A DNA stretch of 64,000 nt from Dactylosporangium sp040689395 (GTDB taxonomy: Bacteria > Actinomycetota > Actinomycetes > Mycobacteriales > Micromonosporaceae), in assembly GCF_040689395.1 (NCBI RefSeq), contig NZ_JBFAZX010000005.1, forward strand, positions 124,001 through 188,000. The letters are read 5' to 3'. The stretch's first letter is position 1, and every line of letters starts with the position of its first letter. A program made the translations under genes and the position numbers. The notes below the pieces were generated by a model. The model saw only the letters and a program-made list of their open reading frames with translations, ran no database searches and was not told the origin of the DNA. Shown here piece by piece: positions 44,851 to 54,784 of this stretch.

Positions 44851-44883
44851 AGTTGTTCATGCTCGTATCTAGAATCAATCGTT

Positions 44884-45753
44884 ATGGAGCTGCACCAGCT
44901 GGAGTACTTCGTCGCGGTCGCCGAGGAGGGTGGCTTCACCCGCGCGGCCGCGCGGTTGCGGATCGCCCAGCCGGGGGTCAGCGCCCAGGTGCGCAAGCTG
45001 GAGCGGGAGCTTGGTCAGCCGCTGCTGGACCGCTCCGGCCGCACGGTTCGGCTCACCGCGGCCGGGCGCGCGGTCCTGCCGTTCGCCCGCGCGGCCCTCG
45101 GCGCCGTGGACGGGGCGCGGCAGGCGGTGGACGAGCTGACCGGCCTGACGCGCGGGCGCGTGGCGATCGGCAGCGTCACCTCGCACACCGTCGACCTGGC
45201 GGCCGTACTCGCCGATTTCAACGCCGCGCACCCCGCCGTCGAGGTCACGCTCGTCGAGGACGCGTCCGAGCGCCTCGCCGACGCTGTGCGCGAGGGGCGC
45301 CTGGACGCGGCGATCGTCGCGTTCGCAGAGACGCCCGAGGGGCTCGGCGTGGACCTGATCAGCGACGAGGAGATCGACGCCGCCGTGTGGCCCGGCCACG
45401 AGCTCGCGACCCGCGACACGATCCCGCTGTCCGCCCTGCGCGACCGCGCGCTGATCTGCCTGCCACGCGGGGGCGGCATCCGGGCCGTCCTCGACGCCGC
45501 GTGCGCGGCAGCGGGCTTCGCGCCGCGGGTGGCGTTCGAGGCCGGCTCCCCCGCGGTCCTGGAGCAGCTCGCCGCCCGCCGCCTGGGCGTGGCGATCCTG
45601 CCGGCCTCGATCGCGCGCAACCGCGAGCACCTGCACCCGCTGCGTATCGTCCGGCCAACGCTGCGCGGCCGTCTGGGGCTGGCCTGGCGCCTGGCCGGCC
45701 CGACCAGCCCCGCCGCGTCCGCGTGGCTCACCCACGCCCGCCGCTACCTCTGA
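44884..45753 (+). CDS. LysR-family transcriptional regulator
   Basis: This 289-residue regulator has the N-terminal winged helix (FVAVAEEGGFTRAAARLRIAQPGVSAQVRKLERELG) and a periplasmic-binding-like effector domain (about 90-285). The ATG at 44884 starts directly at MELHQLEYF, the usual family start. It is divergent from the SnoaL-like gene, the classical LysR layout, so it probably controls that gene and itself. The inducer is unknown. Confidence 0.93.
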   Translation: MELHQLEYFVAVAEEGGFTRAAARLRIAQPGVSAQVRKLERELGQPLLDRSGRTVRLTAAGRAVLPFARAALGAVDGARQAVDELTGLTRGRVAIGSVTSHTVDLAAVLADFNAAHPAVEVTLVEDASERLADAVREGRLDAAIVAFAETPEGLGVDLISDEEIDAAVWPGHELATRDTIPLSALRDRALICLPRGGGIRAVLDAACAAAGFAPRVAFEAGSPAVLEQLAARRLGVAILPASIARNREHLHPLRIVRPTLRGRLGLAWRLAGPTSPAASAWLTHARRYL

Positions 45754-46039
45754 CGCCCATCTCGCACCGAAATCTTCGGGCCCGCGCGACGTCCGCCACA
45801 GTCACCACCACGCCCGGGCCAGCGCGACGCCCGCGCCCCGCGATCGCCTCGCGCCGCGTCCCCGCGCCGTTCGCCGCCAACCGCGACACCGCGCCCATCC
45901 CCGACGCCGCTGCCCGCGCACGCACGACGCTCACCGAGCACCACGACGCCCAGGCCCGCGCGACACCTGCCCGCCGAGCCGCGCCCGCGCGACGCTGGCC
46001 GCCCACTGCGGCGCTCGGGCGGTCAATAACGGCCGTGGC
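45754..46039. other. Spacer with CCCGCGCGAC-type repeats
   Basis: No gene was seen between the LysR gene and the convergent SDR gene. The motif GCCCGCGCGAC recurs at least four times at irregular spacing in degenerate sequence. Confidence 0.5.
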
Positions 46040-46738
46040 TCACCAGGGCACCGGGCCCTCGTCGTCGAAGGCGCCGCCCGTCGGGCCGTCCCCCGGCAGC
46101 GTGGCCAGGCGGATCGCCGCCACCGCGCCCTGGGCCGGGGTTCGGGGGCCGGCGTGGCCGTTGAGGTCGGTCGCGCAGTAGCCCGGGTCGGCGACGTTCA
46201 CCTTGATCGGGGTGTCGCGCAGCTCGTTCGCGTACGAAAGGGTCACCGCGCTGAGGGCCGACTTCGAGGAGTTGTACGACAGCAGCGTGTTGCGGGCGTA
46301 GATGTGCGACGGGTCGGCGGCGTAGGTGAGGGAGCCCAGGCCGCTGCCCAGGTTCACGATCCGGGCGGCCGGCGCGCGGCGCAGGGCCGGAAGGAGTGCG
46401 TTGGTGACCGCCACCACGCCGAAGACGTTGACGGCGAACGTGTCGCGCAGCAGTTGCACAGGGGTCGCGCTCGGCGGGGCGCCGCGGTCGAGCAGAATGC
46501 CGGCGTTGTTGACGAGCACGTCGAGGACCTCGACGCGCTCGGCCACGCGGGCGATGGACTCCTCGTCGGTCACGTCGAGCCGCACGGCCGTCGCGCCGAT
46601 CGCCTCTGCCGCCTCCTTGCCACGGATCGGGTCGCGCGCGCCGAGCAGCACGGTCATGCCCAGCGCCCGCAGTCCGCGCGCGATCTCCAGGCCGATGCCC
46701 TTGTTGGCCCCCGTGACGAGGGCGGTCTTGGTCGTCAT
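46040..46738 (-). CDS. SDR-family oxidoreductase
   Basis: This short-chain dehydrogenase of 232 residues has TGANKGIG, the D in RLDVTD, NNAG, and YNSSK as the catalytic pair. The R in LGARDP after strand 2 suggests NADP preference. It resembles the carbonyl-reductase-like SDR group often divergent from XRE regulators. The ATG at 46738 is chosen; the frame upstream overlaps the divergent regulator gene and is not coding. The substrate is unknown. Confidence 0.88.
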   Translation of the reverse strand: MTTKTALVTGANKGIGLEIARGLRALGMTVLLGARDPIRGKEAAEAIGATAVRLDVTDEESIARVAERVEVLDVLVNNAGILLDRGAPPSATPVQLLRDTFAVNVFGVVAVTNALLPALRRAPAARIVNLGSGLGSLTYAADPSHIYARNTLLSYNSSKSALSAVTLSYANELRDTPIKVNVADPGYCATDLNGHAGPRTPAQGAVAAIRLATLPGDGPTGGAFDDEGPVPW

Positions 46739-46841
46739 GCCCAATACCGTCGGGCCGGCGGCGCCCGGGCGGGAGAGACGCGTGGAACATCGGATCGCCG
46801 GTCCCTGGTTACGGCGCGGCGCCATCCAGCAGCATGTGGGC

Positions 46842-47660
46842 ATGAACCGGGTACAGCTGGCCGAGTTCCTCAAGGACCGCCGGGCGCGCGTGAGCCCATC
46901 CGCCGCGGGGTTGCCCGCGGGGGTGCGACGGCGCACGCCGGGGCTGCGGCGCGAGGAGGTCGCCCGGCTCGCCGGGATCTCGGTGGACTACTACGCCCGG
47001 CTGGAGCAGGGGCGCGGGCCGCACCCGTCACGGCAGGTACTGGCCGCGCTGGGCCGGGCGCTGCGGCTGTTCGAGGACGAGCGCGCATACCTGTTCCGGC
47101 TGGCCGGCGAGCAGCCGGGCCCGCGCGCGGGGCCGAGCCGGGTCGTGTCGACCGGCATCCGGCACCTCCTGGAGCGCCTGGACGACACGCCGGCCTTCGT
47201 CATCGACGCGAAGTACGACCTGCTGGCCTGGAACCGCATGGCGGTGAAGCTGATGGGGCCGCCGCCGCCGGAGCGGAACATGATCTGGAACGCGTTCTGC
47301 GGGCCGTCGCCGATCACGCCCGACTCACCGGCGGACGTCCACGCGTTCGCCGAGGAGTCGGTGGCCGACCTGCGCGCCGCCTCCGTGCGCTACTCGGACG
47401 ACGAGGGCATCCGCGCGCTGATCGCCCGGCTGCACGCGGCCAGCCCCGAGTTCACGCGCCGGTGGAACGAGCACCACGTGTGCGTGCGGCGGACCACGAC
47501 GAAGACACTGCCCCATCCCGAGTACGGCGAGCTGGTCCTGGAGTGCCAGCTGCTCCACGCCGACGAGCAGGGTCAGCGCGTCGTCTTCTACACCGCCGCG
47601 CCGGGCTCCCGCACCGCGCGGATCCTCTGCGACCTGCGCGAGCCCGCCCGCGCCCGCTGA
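46842..47660 (+). CDS. XRE-family regulator with MmyB-like ligand domain
   Basis: Residues about 8-80 form the helix-turn-helix (GLRREEVARLAGISVDYYARLEQGRG). The C-terminal domain (about 105-270) matches the MmyB-type ligand-binding domain (FVIDAKYDLLAWNRMA, FCG, HHV and the LHPEYGELVLECQLL-like segment). Proteins with this architecture usually control a divergent oxidoreductase, here the SDR gene 103 bases away. Confidence 0.92.
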   Translation: MNRVQLAEFLKDRRARVSPSAAGLPAGVRRRTPGLRREEVARLAGISVDYYARLEQGRGPHPSRQVLAALGRALRLFEDERAYLFRLAGEQPGPRAGPSRVVSTGIRHLLERLDDTPAFVIDAKYDLLAWNRMAVKLMGPPPPERNMIWNAFCGPSPITPDSPADVHAFAEESVADLRAASVRYSDDEGIRALIARLHAASPEFTRRWNEHHVCVRRTTTKTLPHPEYGELVLECQLLHADEQGQRVVFYTAAPGSRTARILCDLREPARAR

Positions 47661-47662
47661 TC

Positions 47663-48241
47663 CTAGGACGCCACCCGCGTGGCGTCGGGATCGGCGGGGA
47701 CGACGCGGGTCTGGTCGGGGTCGGCGTCGGGCATGCGGCGGGTGGCGCCCGGCCCGGCGAACTGCGAGGCGCGCTCGGACGCGTGGCTCAGCCGGACCGT
47801 CAGCAGCGCGGCCTGCCGCGACAGGCCGCCGACGACCGCTGGCACCAGGGGCAGCAGCCAGTCCGCGACCAAGCCGGTGGCGGGCAGCTGGACGATGATC
47901 AGGGCGGCGAAGGCGGCGGCGGACCCCTCGACGATGCCGCGCCACGCGGCCCGGCCCGCGGCGGAGGCGGCCTCGCGGCGTGGCGTGCGGGCGTTGAGCG
48001 CATCGGCGGCGTTGAGGTCGCGGCGGCCCAGGTTGAACCCGGCGATGCCGCAGGCGGTCGACAGGCCCAAGACGGTCGCGGTGAGCCAGCTGCGGGTGAT
48101 CCAGTAGGCGAGCCCGAGCACGGCACCGCCGGCGACGAGCGCGACGAGGGCGCGCAGCCACTCCTTCTTGTCGCCTGGGTACCAGTAGTGGCGGGTGATG
48201 TTCGGCCCGATCTGCCGGATCATCTGCCCCATGCGGAACAT
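47663..48241 (-). CDS. Hypothetical membrane protein
   Basis: This 192-residue protein has four hydrophobic segments (about 29-48, 52-68, 105-122 and 126-145) and a polar C-terminal tail with two DPDxTRV-like repeats (DADPDQTRV, DPDATRV). Nothing in it points to an enzyme. It ends 2 bases from the convergent XRE gene. No family was recognised. Start could also be at internal Met 4 or 7. Confidence 0.65.
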   Translation of the reverse strand: MFRMGQMIRQIGPNITRHYWYPGDKKEWLRALVALVAGGAVLGLAYWITRSWLTATVLGLSTACGIAGFNLGRRDLNAADALNARTPRREAASAAGRAAWRGIVEGSAAAFAALIIVQLPATGLVADWLLPLVPAVVGGLSRQAALLTVRLSHASERASQFAGPGATRRMPDADPDQTRVVPADPDATRVAS

Positions 48242-48322
48242 CCCCTCGTTCGGCCGCTGCGGGGTCCCTCGTGACCATCCGCCCGCCAGGGCGATTTGTC
48301 CGAAGTTAGCACGAATTCGAAG

Positions 48323-49162
48323 TTAGAACAGAACCGTCGCGAACGTGCCGACCTGTTGGAATCCACAGCGCTCGTACACACGGCGGGCTGGCGTGTTGTA
48401 GTCGTTGACATACAGGCTGACCGATGGCGCGACGCGGCGCAACGCATCTCGGACGATCGCGGCGATGCCCGCCGTGGCCAGGCCGCACCCGCGCAGCTCG
48501 GGGTCGGTCCAGACGCCCTGGATCTGGGCGGTGTGGCGGGTGACGACGGCCAGCTCAGCCTTGAACACGACCCGGCCGTTGTGGAATCGGGCATACGCCC
48601 GGCGCGCCCGGACCAGCTCGCCGATGCGCTCACGGTAGGAGCGCTCGCCGCCGTCGGCGGTCGGCGAGACTCCGACCTCCTCCGTGTACATGGCGACGGC
48701 GGCGGGGAAGAGCAGGTCGATCTCGTCAGGGCGCACCAGCCTGACGTTCGGGTCGGGAGCGACCGGCGACGGTGCGCTGAGGGCCATGAGCGGCTGGTTG
48801 GGGCGCACGTCGCGGGACGGGCCCCAGGTCGGCGCGAGGTGCGACCACAGGCCGAGGACGGCGTCGGCAGAGCCGACGATCGAGGAGCATCCGCGCGGCT
48901 CATTGGCGACCATCTCGGCGAACGCGGCGACGGCGGCGGTCGAGGCATGCACGGGGATGAGGTTGGCGCCGATCCAGCACAGCGACTCGAGGTTACGGCG
49001 CGAGCCGTAACCGAAGATCCGCGCGTCCTGCCGCCACCAGGCAAGCCCGGCCATCGAGACGCGCTCGGCGACCTGGGCGCCGCCGAACGGGTCGCGGTCG
49101 AGCAGCCGCTCGACCGAACCGCGCTCGGCGTCACCGAGGAGGCGCGCTGCCAACGTCAGCAT
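48323..49162 (-). CDS. GNAT acetyltransferase with DUF4081 domain
   Basis: The N-terminal half (about 1-115) is the DUF4081 domain, with RLLDRDPFGGAQVAERV and the GSADAVLGLW segment. The C-terminal half (about 130-279) is a GNAT domain with the acetyl-CoA loop GVWTDPELRGCGLATAGIAA and the final VYERCGFQQVGTFATVLF. Proteins of this architecture are encoded next to ispG in actinobacteria. The substrate is unknown. The ATG at 49162 gives the standard MLTLAARLLG start. Confidence 0.88.
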   Translation of the reverse strand: MLTLAARLLGDAERGSVERLLDRDPFGGAQVAERVSMAGLAWWRQDARIFGYGSRRNLESLCWIGANLIPVHASTAAVAAFAEMVANEPRGCSSIVGSADAVLGLWSHLAPTWGPSRDVRPNQPLMALSAPSPVAPDPNVRLVRPDEIDLLFPAAVAMYTEEVGVSPTADGGERSYRERIGELVRARRAYARFHNGRVVFKAELAVVTRHTAQIQGVWTDPELRGCGLATAGIAAIVRDALRRVAPSVSLYVNDYNTPARRVYERCGFQQVGTFATVLF

Positions 49163-49229
49163 GCGTACCAGCCTGCCAGATTCGCCGGGGTATGGCTGCA
49201 CATACCCTCGGGCCAGTGAACAGTGAAGG

Positions 49230-49248
49230 CGATCCCCGCCGGGGATCG
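49230..49248 (-). terminator. Terminator after ispG
   Basis: An 8-bp perfect stem (CGATCCCC with GGGGATCG) with a 3-base loop lies 29 bases past the ispG stop and before the GNAT gene. Confidence 0.5.
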
Positions 49249-49276
49249 GCGGGGAATCACCCGGAAGACAACCCGC

Positions 49277-50443
<1,167 letters not shown>

Positions 50444-50472
50444 GAATGCGCCCTTACCTTCACAGAGAGGTG

Positions 50473-51774
50473 TTATTTCAACGTGATCGGGTTGACGAAG
50501 TCGGCCGTCACCGTCAGCAGGACGAAGACGCCGAGGACACCTATCACAGCCAGCGTGATCGGCGCCAGCTTGTAGTAGTCGACGCGACCCGGGTCGGGCC
50601 GGCCCAGCCGGGCCGCGATGAACGACCGGACCCGCTCGAACCAGGCGATGGCGATGTGCCCGCCGTCCATGGGCAGCAGCGGGAACAGGTTGAAGATGCC
50701 GAAGAACAGGTTGAGGGTCGCGAACAGCGACAGCAGCGACGCCCAGTCGCCGAGCTCGAACAGCTCGCCGCCGATGCGGCTGGCGCCCACGACGCTGACC
50801 GGCGTGTTCGGGTCGCGCGGCTCGCCGAGGATCGCCTTGAACAGGTTCGGGATGCGGCCGGGGATGGCCTTGAACGACTCGAACGTGCGCTCGACGAGGG
50901 TGGCGGTGAACGAGGTGGTCTGGCCGGCGCCGTCGAGAGGGCCGTAGCGCAGGAGTGGCAGGTCGCTGTAGCGGATGTCGACGTTGATGCCCAGCATCCC
51001 GCCGCGCTCCAGGTCGTCGGGGGTGATCTGCTCGGCGGTCTTGCTCGGGTCGATGCCGGTCTTGAGCCGCTGCGCCTCCGGGATGAACGCGTCGCCCGAC
51101 AGCGTCTGTTCGCCGCGCTTGTACTCGACCTTCACGGTCTTGCCGACGTCGTTCTTGAGCTCGTCGCGCAACGCCTGGTTACCGCCGATCGCGTGCCCGT
51201 CGATGCTGAGGATGATGTCCCCGGGCTGCAGAGCGAGCTGGGCGGCCGGGCTCTTCGGATCCGTCGCCGGGTCGCACGCCTTCTGAGTCTTCGCCTGCTG
51301 GTCGACCTGGAACGTCGGGCTCACGCACTGCGAGATCCAGCCCACGCGGACCGGCACCTGGTTGGCCTTGCTCGTGTCGGGGACTCCGACGAACGAGAAG
51401 AGCACCCACAGCGTCGCCAGGGCCAGCGCGAAGTGGGTGATGGAGCCCGCGGCCATGACGATGGTGCGCTTCCACACCGGGTATCGCCACATGGCCTTCG
51501 GGTCCTCGGAGCCCGGCCTGCCGGTCTCGGGGTCGATGTCCTCCTCGTTCGGGGTCATCCCGACGATCTTGACGAACGCACCGAACGGCAGGGCCTTCAG
51601 CCCGTATTCGACGCCTTTGCGCTTGAACGCGAAGATCGTCGGACCGAACCCGATGAAGTAGCGGGTCGCCTTCATCCCGAACCAGCGGGCCGACCAGAAG
51701 TGCCCGGCCTCGTGCAGGGCGACGGCGATCAGGATGCCCAGGGCGAACACAACGATGCCCAGCGCGAAGGTCAT
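50473..51774 (-). CDS. Site-2 protease, M50 family (RseP/Rip1-like)
   Basis: This intramembrane zinc protease cleaves anti-sigma factors and other membrane proteins. The motif HEAGH (H21, E22, H25) lies in the first helix, and the third-ligand motif LFPLLPMDGGH in a later one. A PDZ domain (about 150-260) lies between. In Mycobacterium the orthologue Rip1 controls several sigma factors and cell-envelope lipids. It overlaps the dxr stop by one base. Confidence 0.92.
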   Translation of the reverse strand: MTFALGIVVFALGILIAVALHEAGHFWSARWFGMKATRYFIGFGPTIFAFKRKGVEYGLKALPFGAFVKIVGMTPNEEDIDPETGRPGSEDPKAMWRYPVWKRTIVMAAGSITHFALALATLWVLFSFVGVPDTSKANQVPVRVGWISQCVSPTFQVDQQAKTQKACDPATDPKSPAAQLALQPGDIILSIDGHAIGGNQALRDELKNDVGKTVKVEYKRGEQTLSGDAFIPEAQRLKTGIDPSKTAEQITPDDLERGGMLGINVDIRYSDLPLLRYGPLDGAGQTTSFTATLVERTFESFKAIPGRIPNLFKAILGEPRDPNTPVSVVGASRIGGELFELGDWASLLSLFATLNLFFGIFNLFPLLPMDGGHIAIAWFERVRSFIAARLGRPDPGRVDYYKLAPITLAVIGVLGVFVLLTVTADFVNPITLK

Positions 51775-52985
51775 CAGACCCCTCTCCGGTCGGCGCCCGC
51801 GGCGATGAGCGCACGGGCGTGGGCCCGCGCCCAGGACTCGGCGGCGAGCACGTCATCGACGGTACCTGGTTCGGCGAAATCCGGGGCCTCGGCGAGGGTT
51901 CGCTCCAGCGTCTCGACGATGCCCAGGAACGGCAGATCACCCGCCGTGAACGCGGCCACACACTCCTCGTTGGCGGCGTTGTAGATCGCCGGGCGGCAGC
52001 GACCGGCCTCCCCCGCGGCCTTGGCCAGCGCCACGGCGGGGAACGCCTCCTCGTCCAGGGGCCGCAGCTCCCAGGTGTGCGCCTGGGTCCAGTCGACAGC
52101 GGGGGCGGCGTCGGGGACCCGGTCGGGCCAGCCCAGGGCGAGGGCGATCGGCAAGCGCATGTCGGGCGGGCTGCACTGGGCGAGGGCGGAGCCGTCGGTG
52201 AACTCGACCAGCGAGTGGATCACGGACTGCGGGTGGACCATGACCTGGATGGCGGAGTACTCCACGCCGAACAACTCATGCGTCTCGATCACCTCCAGCC
52301 CCTTGTTCACCAGGGTGGCGCTGTTGATCGTGACGACGGGCCCCATGTCCCACGTCGGGTGGGCGAGGGCCTCCTGCGGGGTGACGCCTACGAGCTGGTC
52401 GCGGGTGCGGCCGCGAAACGCGCCGCCGGAGGCGGTCAGCACGAGCCGGCGCACCTCACCGCGGCTCCCGCCGCGCAGCCCCTGGGCCAGCGCGGAGTGC
52501 TCGGAGTCGACGGGGACGATCTGGCCCGGCCGCGCCGCGGCGCGCACCAGCGGGCCACCGGCGACCAGGGACTCCTTGTTGGCCAGGGCGAGGGTGCGCC
52601 CGGCACCCAGGGCGGCCAGCGTCGGTGCCAGACCGAGCGAGCCGACGACGCCGTTGAGGACCGTGTCACAGGGCCAGTGCGCGAGCTCGGTCATCGCGTC
52701 GGGACCGGCGAGGATCTTCGGCAGCCGGAAGTCGCCGGTGGCCCAGCCGCGACGCTGCGCCTCGACATAGAAGGCGAGCTGCAGGTCCTGGGCGACGCTG
52801 GCCCGGGCCACCCCGACGGCCTCGACGCCGAGCTCGAGCGCCTGCCGGGCGAGGAGGCCGACGTTGCCGCCGCCGGCGCCGATCGCCACGACTCGGAACC
52901 GGTCCGGGTTGCGTCGCACGATGTCGATCGCCTGAGTGCCGATCGACCCGGTGGAGCCGAGGAGCACGATCTCTCGGGGTGTCAC
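51774..52985 (-). CDS. dxr: 1-deoxy-D-xylulose-5-phosphate reductoisomerase
   Basis: This enzyme makes MEP from DXP with NADPH and is the fosmidomycin target. The N-terminal loop LGSTGSIGTQ, the ANKESLVAGG segment, the metal-binding DSEHSA and the substrate segment WDMGPVVTINSATLVNKGLEVIE are all present. Length is 403 residues. With ispG it brackets the site-2 protease gene. Confidence 0.95.
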   Translation of the reverse strand: MTPREIVLLGSTGSIGTQAIDIVRRNPDRFRVVAIGAGGGNVGLLARQALELGVEAVGVARASVAQDLQLAFYVEAQRRGWATGDFRLPKILAGPDAMTELAHWPCDTVLNGVVGSLGLAPTLAALGAGRTLALANKESLVAGGPLVRAAARPGQIVPVDSEHSALAQGLRGGSRGEVRRLVLTASGGAFRGRTRDQLVGVTPQEALAHPTWDMGPVVTINSATLVNKGLEVIETHELFGVEYSAIQVMVHPQSVIHSLVEFTDGSALAQCSPPDMRLPIALALGWPDRVPDAAPAVDWTQAHTWELRPLDEEAFPAVALAKAAGEAGRCRPAIYNAANEECVAAFTAGDLPFLGIVETLERTLAEAPDFAEPGTVDDVLAAESWARAHARALIAAGADRRGV

Positions 52986-53304
52986 ACCCTCATTGTGTCA
53001 GGCGCCGGCCCGGGCAACCCCGGCCATGTGCCCGGCCCGCCGCAAACCTTCACAAACCCTTCACCGAGCCAGGTGTCCTATGTGGAATTAATCCTGGGCA
53101 CGACCGGCGAAATCCCCCGCCGGCCATGCCCAGGCATGGCTCCGCCCGCTACCGCCAGATGCACTCAACAGTGGCATGAACTGGGCCGATGCGATGCGCG
53201 CAGCGCGCGCACCCATCCATCAGCGCGGTGAATCCCAAATACCGTCCCCGTTAGTACACATGTATTAATTATAGATCATCACTTACCGGACGGCAATCGA
53301 ATTA
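52986..53304. other. Spacer with an AT-rich island
   Basis: No gene was seen. The part at 53249-53284 is about 70% A+T in a genome well above 70% G+C, directly beyond the stop of the AspRS remnant. A GCCATGCC/GGCATGGC hairpin lies at 53123-53140. The dxr promoter should be in the lower half. Confidence 0.5.
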
Positions 53305-53802
53305 CTACGGCGTCAGGCGGTGCAGGCCCCGCGGGAACAGCGTCGTCTCGCGCACGTTCGCCGCCCCCGTGAGCCGGGCCAGGAACCGCTCCAGGCCGAT
53401 CGCGAAGCCGCCGTGCGGCGGCATCCCGTGGCGGAACGCGGCCAGGTACCCCTCAAGGCGTTCCGCCTGCGGGCCCAGCGCGGCGAGGTAGTCGGCGAGG
53501 CGATGCAGCCGCTCCACCGGCGGCGGCTCGGCCTCCGAGCGCACCTCGATCGACTCGTACACCACCTCGAACCCGCCCGGCGCGACGTCGTTGGCCACCA
53601 CCCGGCCGGTGACCTCGACCACGGACTCCTCCCCCGGCACCGGCACGCCCGGCGGCACCACCACCTGGGCCAGCCCGGCGCGGTCGCGCACGATCAGGAA
53701 CGTGACCTTCGCCAGCACCCGGCGGCGATGGACCCAGCCACACAGCCGGATCGTGGCTCCCGTGTGCCGGGCGAGCTCGCCGGACAACACGCGGTACGAC
53801 AT
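53305..53802 (-). CDS. AspRS-like fragment: OB-fold fused to motif 3, core missing
   Basis: This in-frame 165-residue ORF begins with the tRNA anticodon-binding OB-fold of archaeal-type (non-discriminating) aspartyl-tRNA synthetase (IRLCGWVHRRRVLAKVTFLIVRDRAGLAQVVV). After EAEPPPVE it jumps to the C-terminal end of the same family (RLHRLADYLAAL, FRHGMPPHGGFAIGLERFL, FPRGLHRLTP). About 240-250 residues with motifs 1 and 2 are absent, so ATP and aspartate cannot be bound normally. FPRG replaces the usual FPRD. The ATG at 53802 has a strong GGAGG site and follows a T-box leader. It may be a remnant, or a repurposed tRNA-binding protein. Confidence 0.8.
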   Translation of the reverse strand: MSYRVLSGELARHTGATIRLCGWVHRRRVLAKVTFLIVRDRAGLAQVVVPPGVPVPGEESVVEVTGRVVANDVAPGGFEVVYESIEVRSEAEPPPVERLHRLADYLAALGPQAERLEGYLAAFRHGMPPHGGFAIGLERFLARLTGAANVRETTLFPRGLHRLTP

Positions 53803-53975
53803 GAAACACCTCCTCGGAAGGGACGCTCCCCGGAGGTGTGGGCGATGGGGCCGGTCGCGGTGCCACCACACCTTCGCCGCGGCGGACCGCCGCGGCCTCT
53901 CGGCCGCGTGACGGTGGCCAGGCCGGCGGGGCGTCCACGGCGGTCGTCACCCGCTGCCCCGCACCATCGATGATG
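53803..53975 (-). promoter_or_regulatory. T-box riboswitch, translational type, specifier GAC
   Basis: On the minus strand, a short Stem I is closed by GGGGC/GCCCC (53956-53960 with 53928-53932) and has the Asp codon GAC (53933-53935) as specifier. The 7-nt T-box bulge TGGCACC (53859-53865) sits between helix A1 (AGGTGTGG at 53866-53873 with CCACACCT at 53834-53841) and helix A2 (GCGA/TCGC). The same ACACCTCC segment can instead pair with the ribosome site GGAGGTGT (53806-53813). This is an antisequestrator/sequestrator switch sensing uncharged tRNA-Asp. Confidence 0.88.
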
Positions 53976-54076
53976 CCGGATTCACCGATCTGGCGCGACG
54001 GAATTCCCGCTCGGGCGAGCGGTCCGGTGGTGCCGGGGCCGGTGGGTGCCCTCCCGGCCGGCCACCGACGAGATCC

Positions 54077-54775
54077 TCAGCGCGCGGTGACCTCGGCCCG
54101 GCCGGTCGCGTCCACCCGTACCCCGCCGAGGTCGGCCCGCTGCCCGGCCACGCTGCCGGCCTCGAAGCCGCCGCCGCTGAGCCGCCGCCGGCGCCCCGTG
54201 CGCACGTTCGGGTAGGCCGTGGCCACCGCGACGTCGACCGCGCGCTCCCGGTCGGCGAGCACCAGCGCGGTACCCGGCTCGGCCGGCTCGGCCGCGCTTG
54301 AGGCGGCGGCGAAGCGCCGCGCGACCGCCGAGCCGAACCCGACCAGCCAGGAGCGCCGCCAAGCCGCGGCCTGCTGGCCCGGCGGCACCGGCTCGCGCAG
54401 CATCCCGCGCGCCGCCTGGACCAGCAACGAGGCGTAGAGCAGCTCGACGCCGGCGACGTCGGACTCGAAGCCGAACAGGTGCACCGACACCCGCAGCCCC
54501 TCGGCGCTGCGCCGCTCCAGGCGGATCGAGCGGCAGCGCAGCGCCGCCGCCACGACGTGCAGCAGATACGCCTTCTCCCGCAGGTACGGCGCGGCCAGCT
54601 CGACGAGCCGGTTGCCGACCGCCTGCGGCCGCTCCTCGCGGGCGTCCAGCAGCGCCTGGTCGATGCCGTACTTGGCAATGAGCGCGGCTGCCTTCGCCGT
54701 CAGCGCCTCCGCCTCCTGCGGCGTGCACGCCGGGTCCTCGGCCTTGGCCAGCAGCTTGCGGACCTTGTCGAGCAC
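54077..54775 (-). CDS. DUF2786 domain protein
   Basis: The N-terminal DUF2786 domain is clear (DKVRKLLAKAEDPACTPQEAEALTAKAAALIAKYGID). A DUF7168-like alpha/beta region follows (LHVVAAALRCRSIRL, VHLFGFESDVAGVELLYASLLVQA), then a basic segment and a C-terminal tail. The family is common in actinobacteria and phages, and its function is unknown. It is 9 bases downstream of the MBL-Rieske gene and 273 bases upstream of the AspRS fragment. Confidence 0.8.
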   Translation of the reverse strand: MLDKVRKLLAKAEDPACTPQEAEALTAKAAALIAKYGIDQALLDAREERPQAVGNRLVELAAPYLREKAYLLHVVAAALRCRSIRLERRSAEGLRVSVHLFGFESDVAGVELLYASLLVQAARGMLREPVPPGQQAAAWRRSWLVGFGSAVARRFAAASSAAEPAEPGTALVLADRERAVDVAVATAYPNVRTGRRRRLSGGGFEAGSVAGQRADLGGVRVDATGRAEVTAR

Positions 54776-54784
54776 CGGCCGTGC

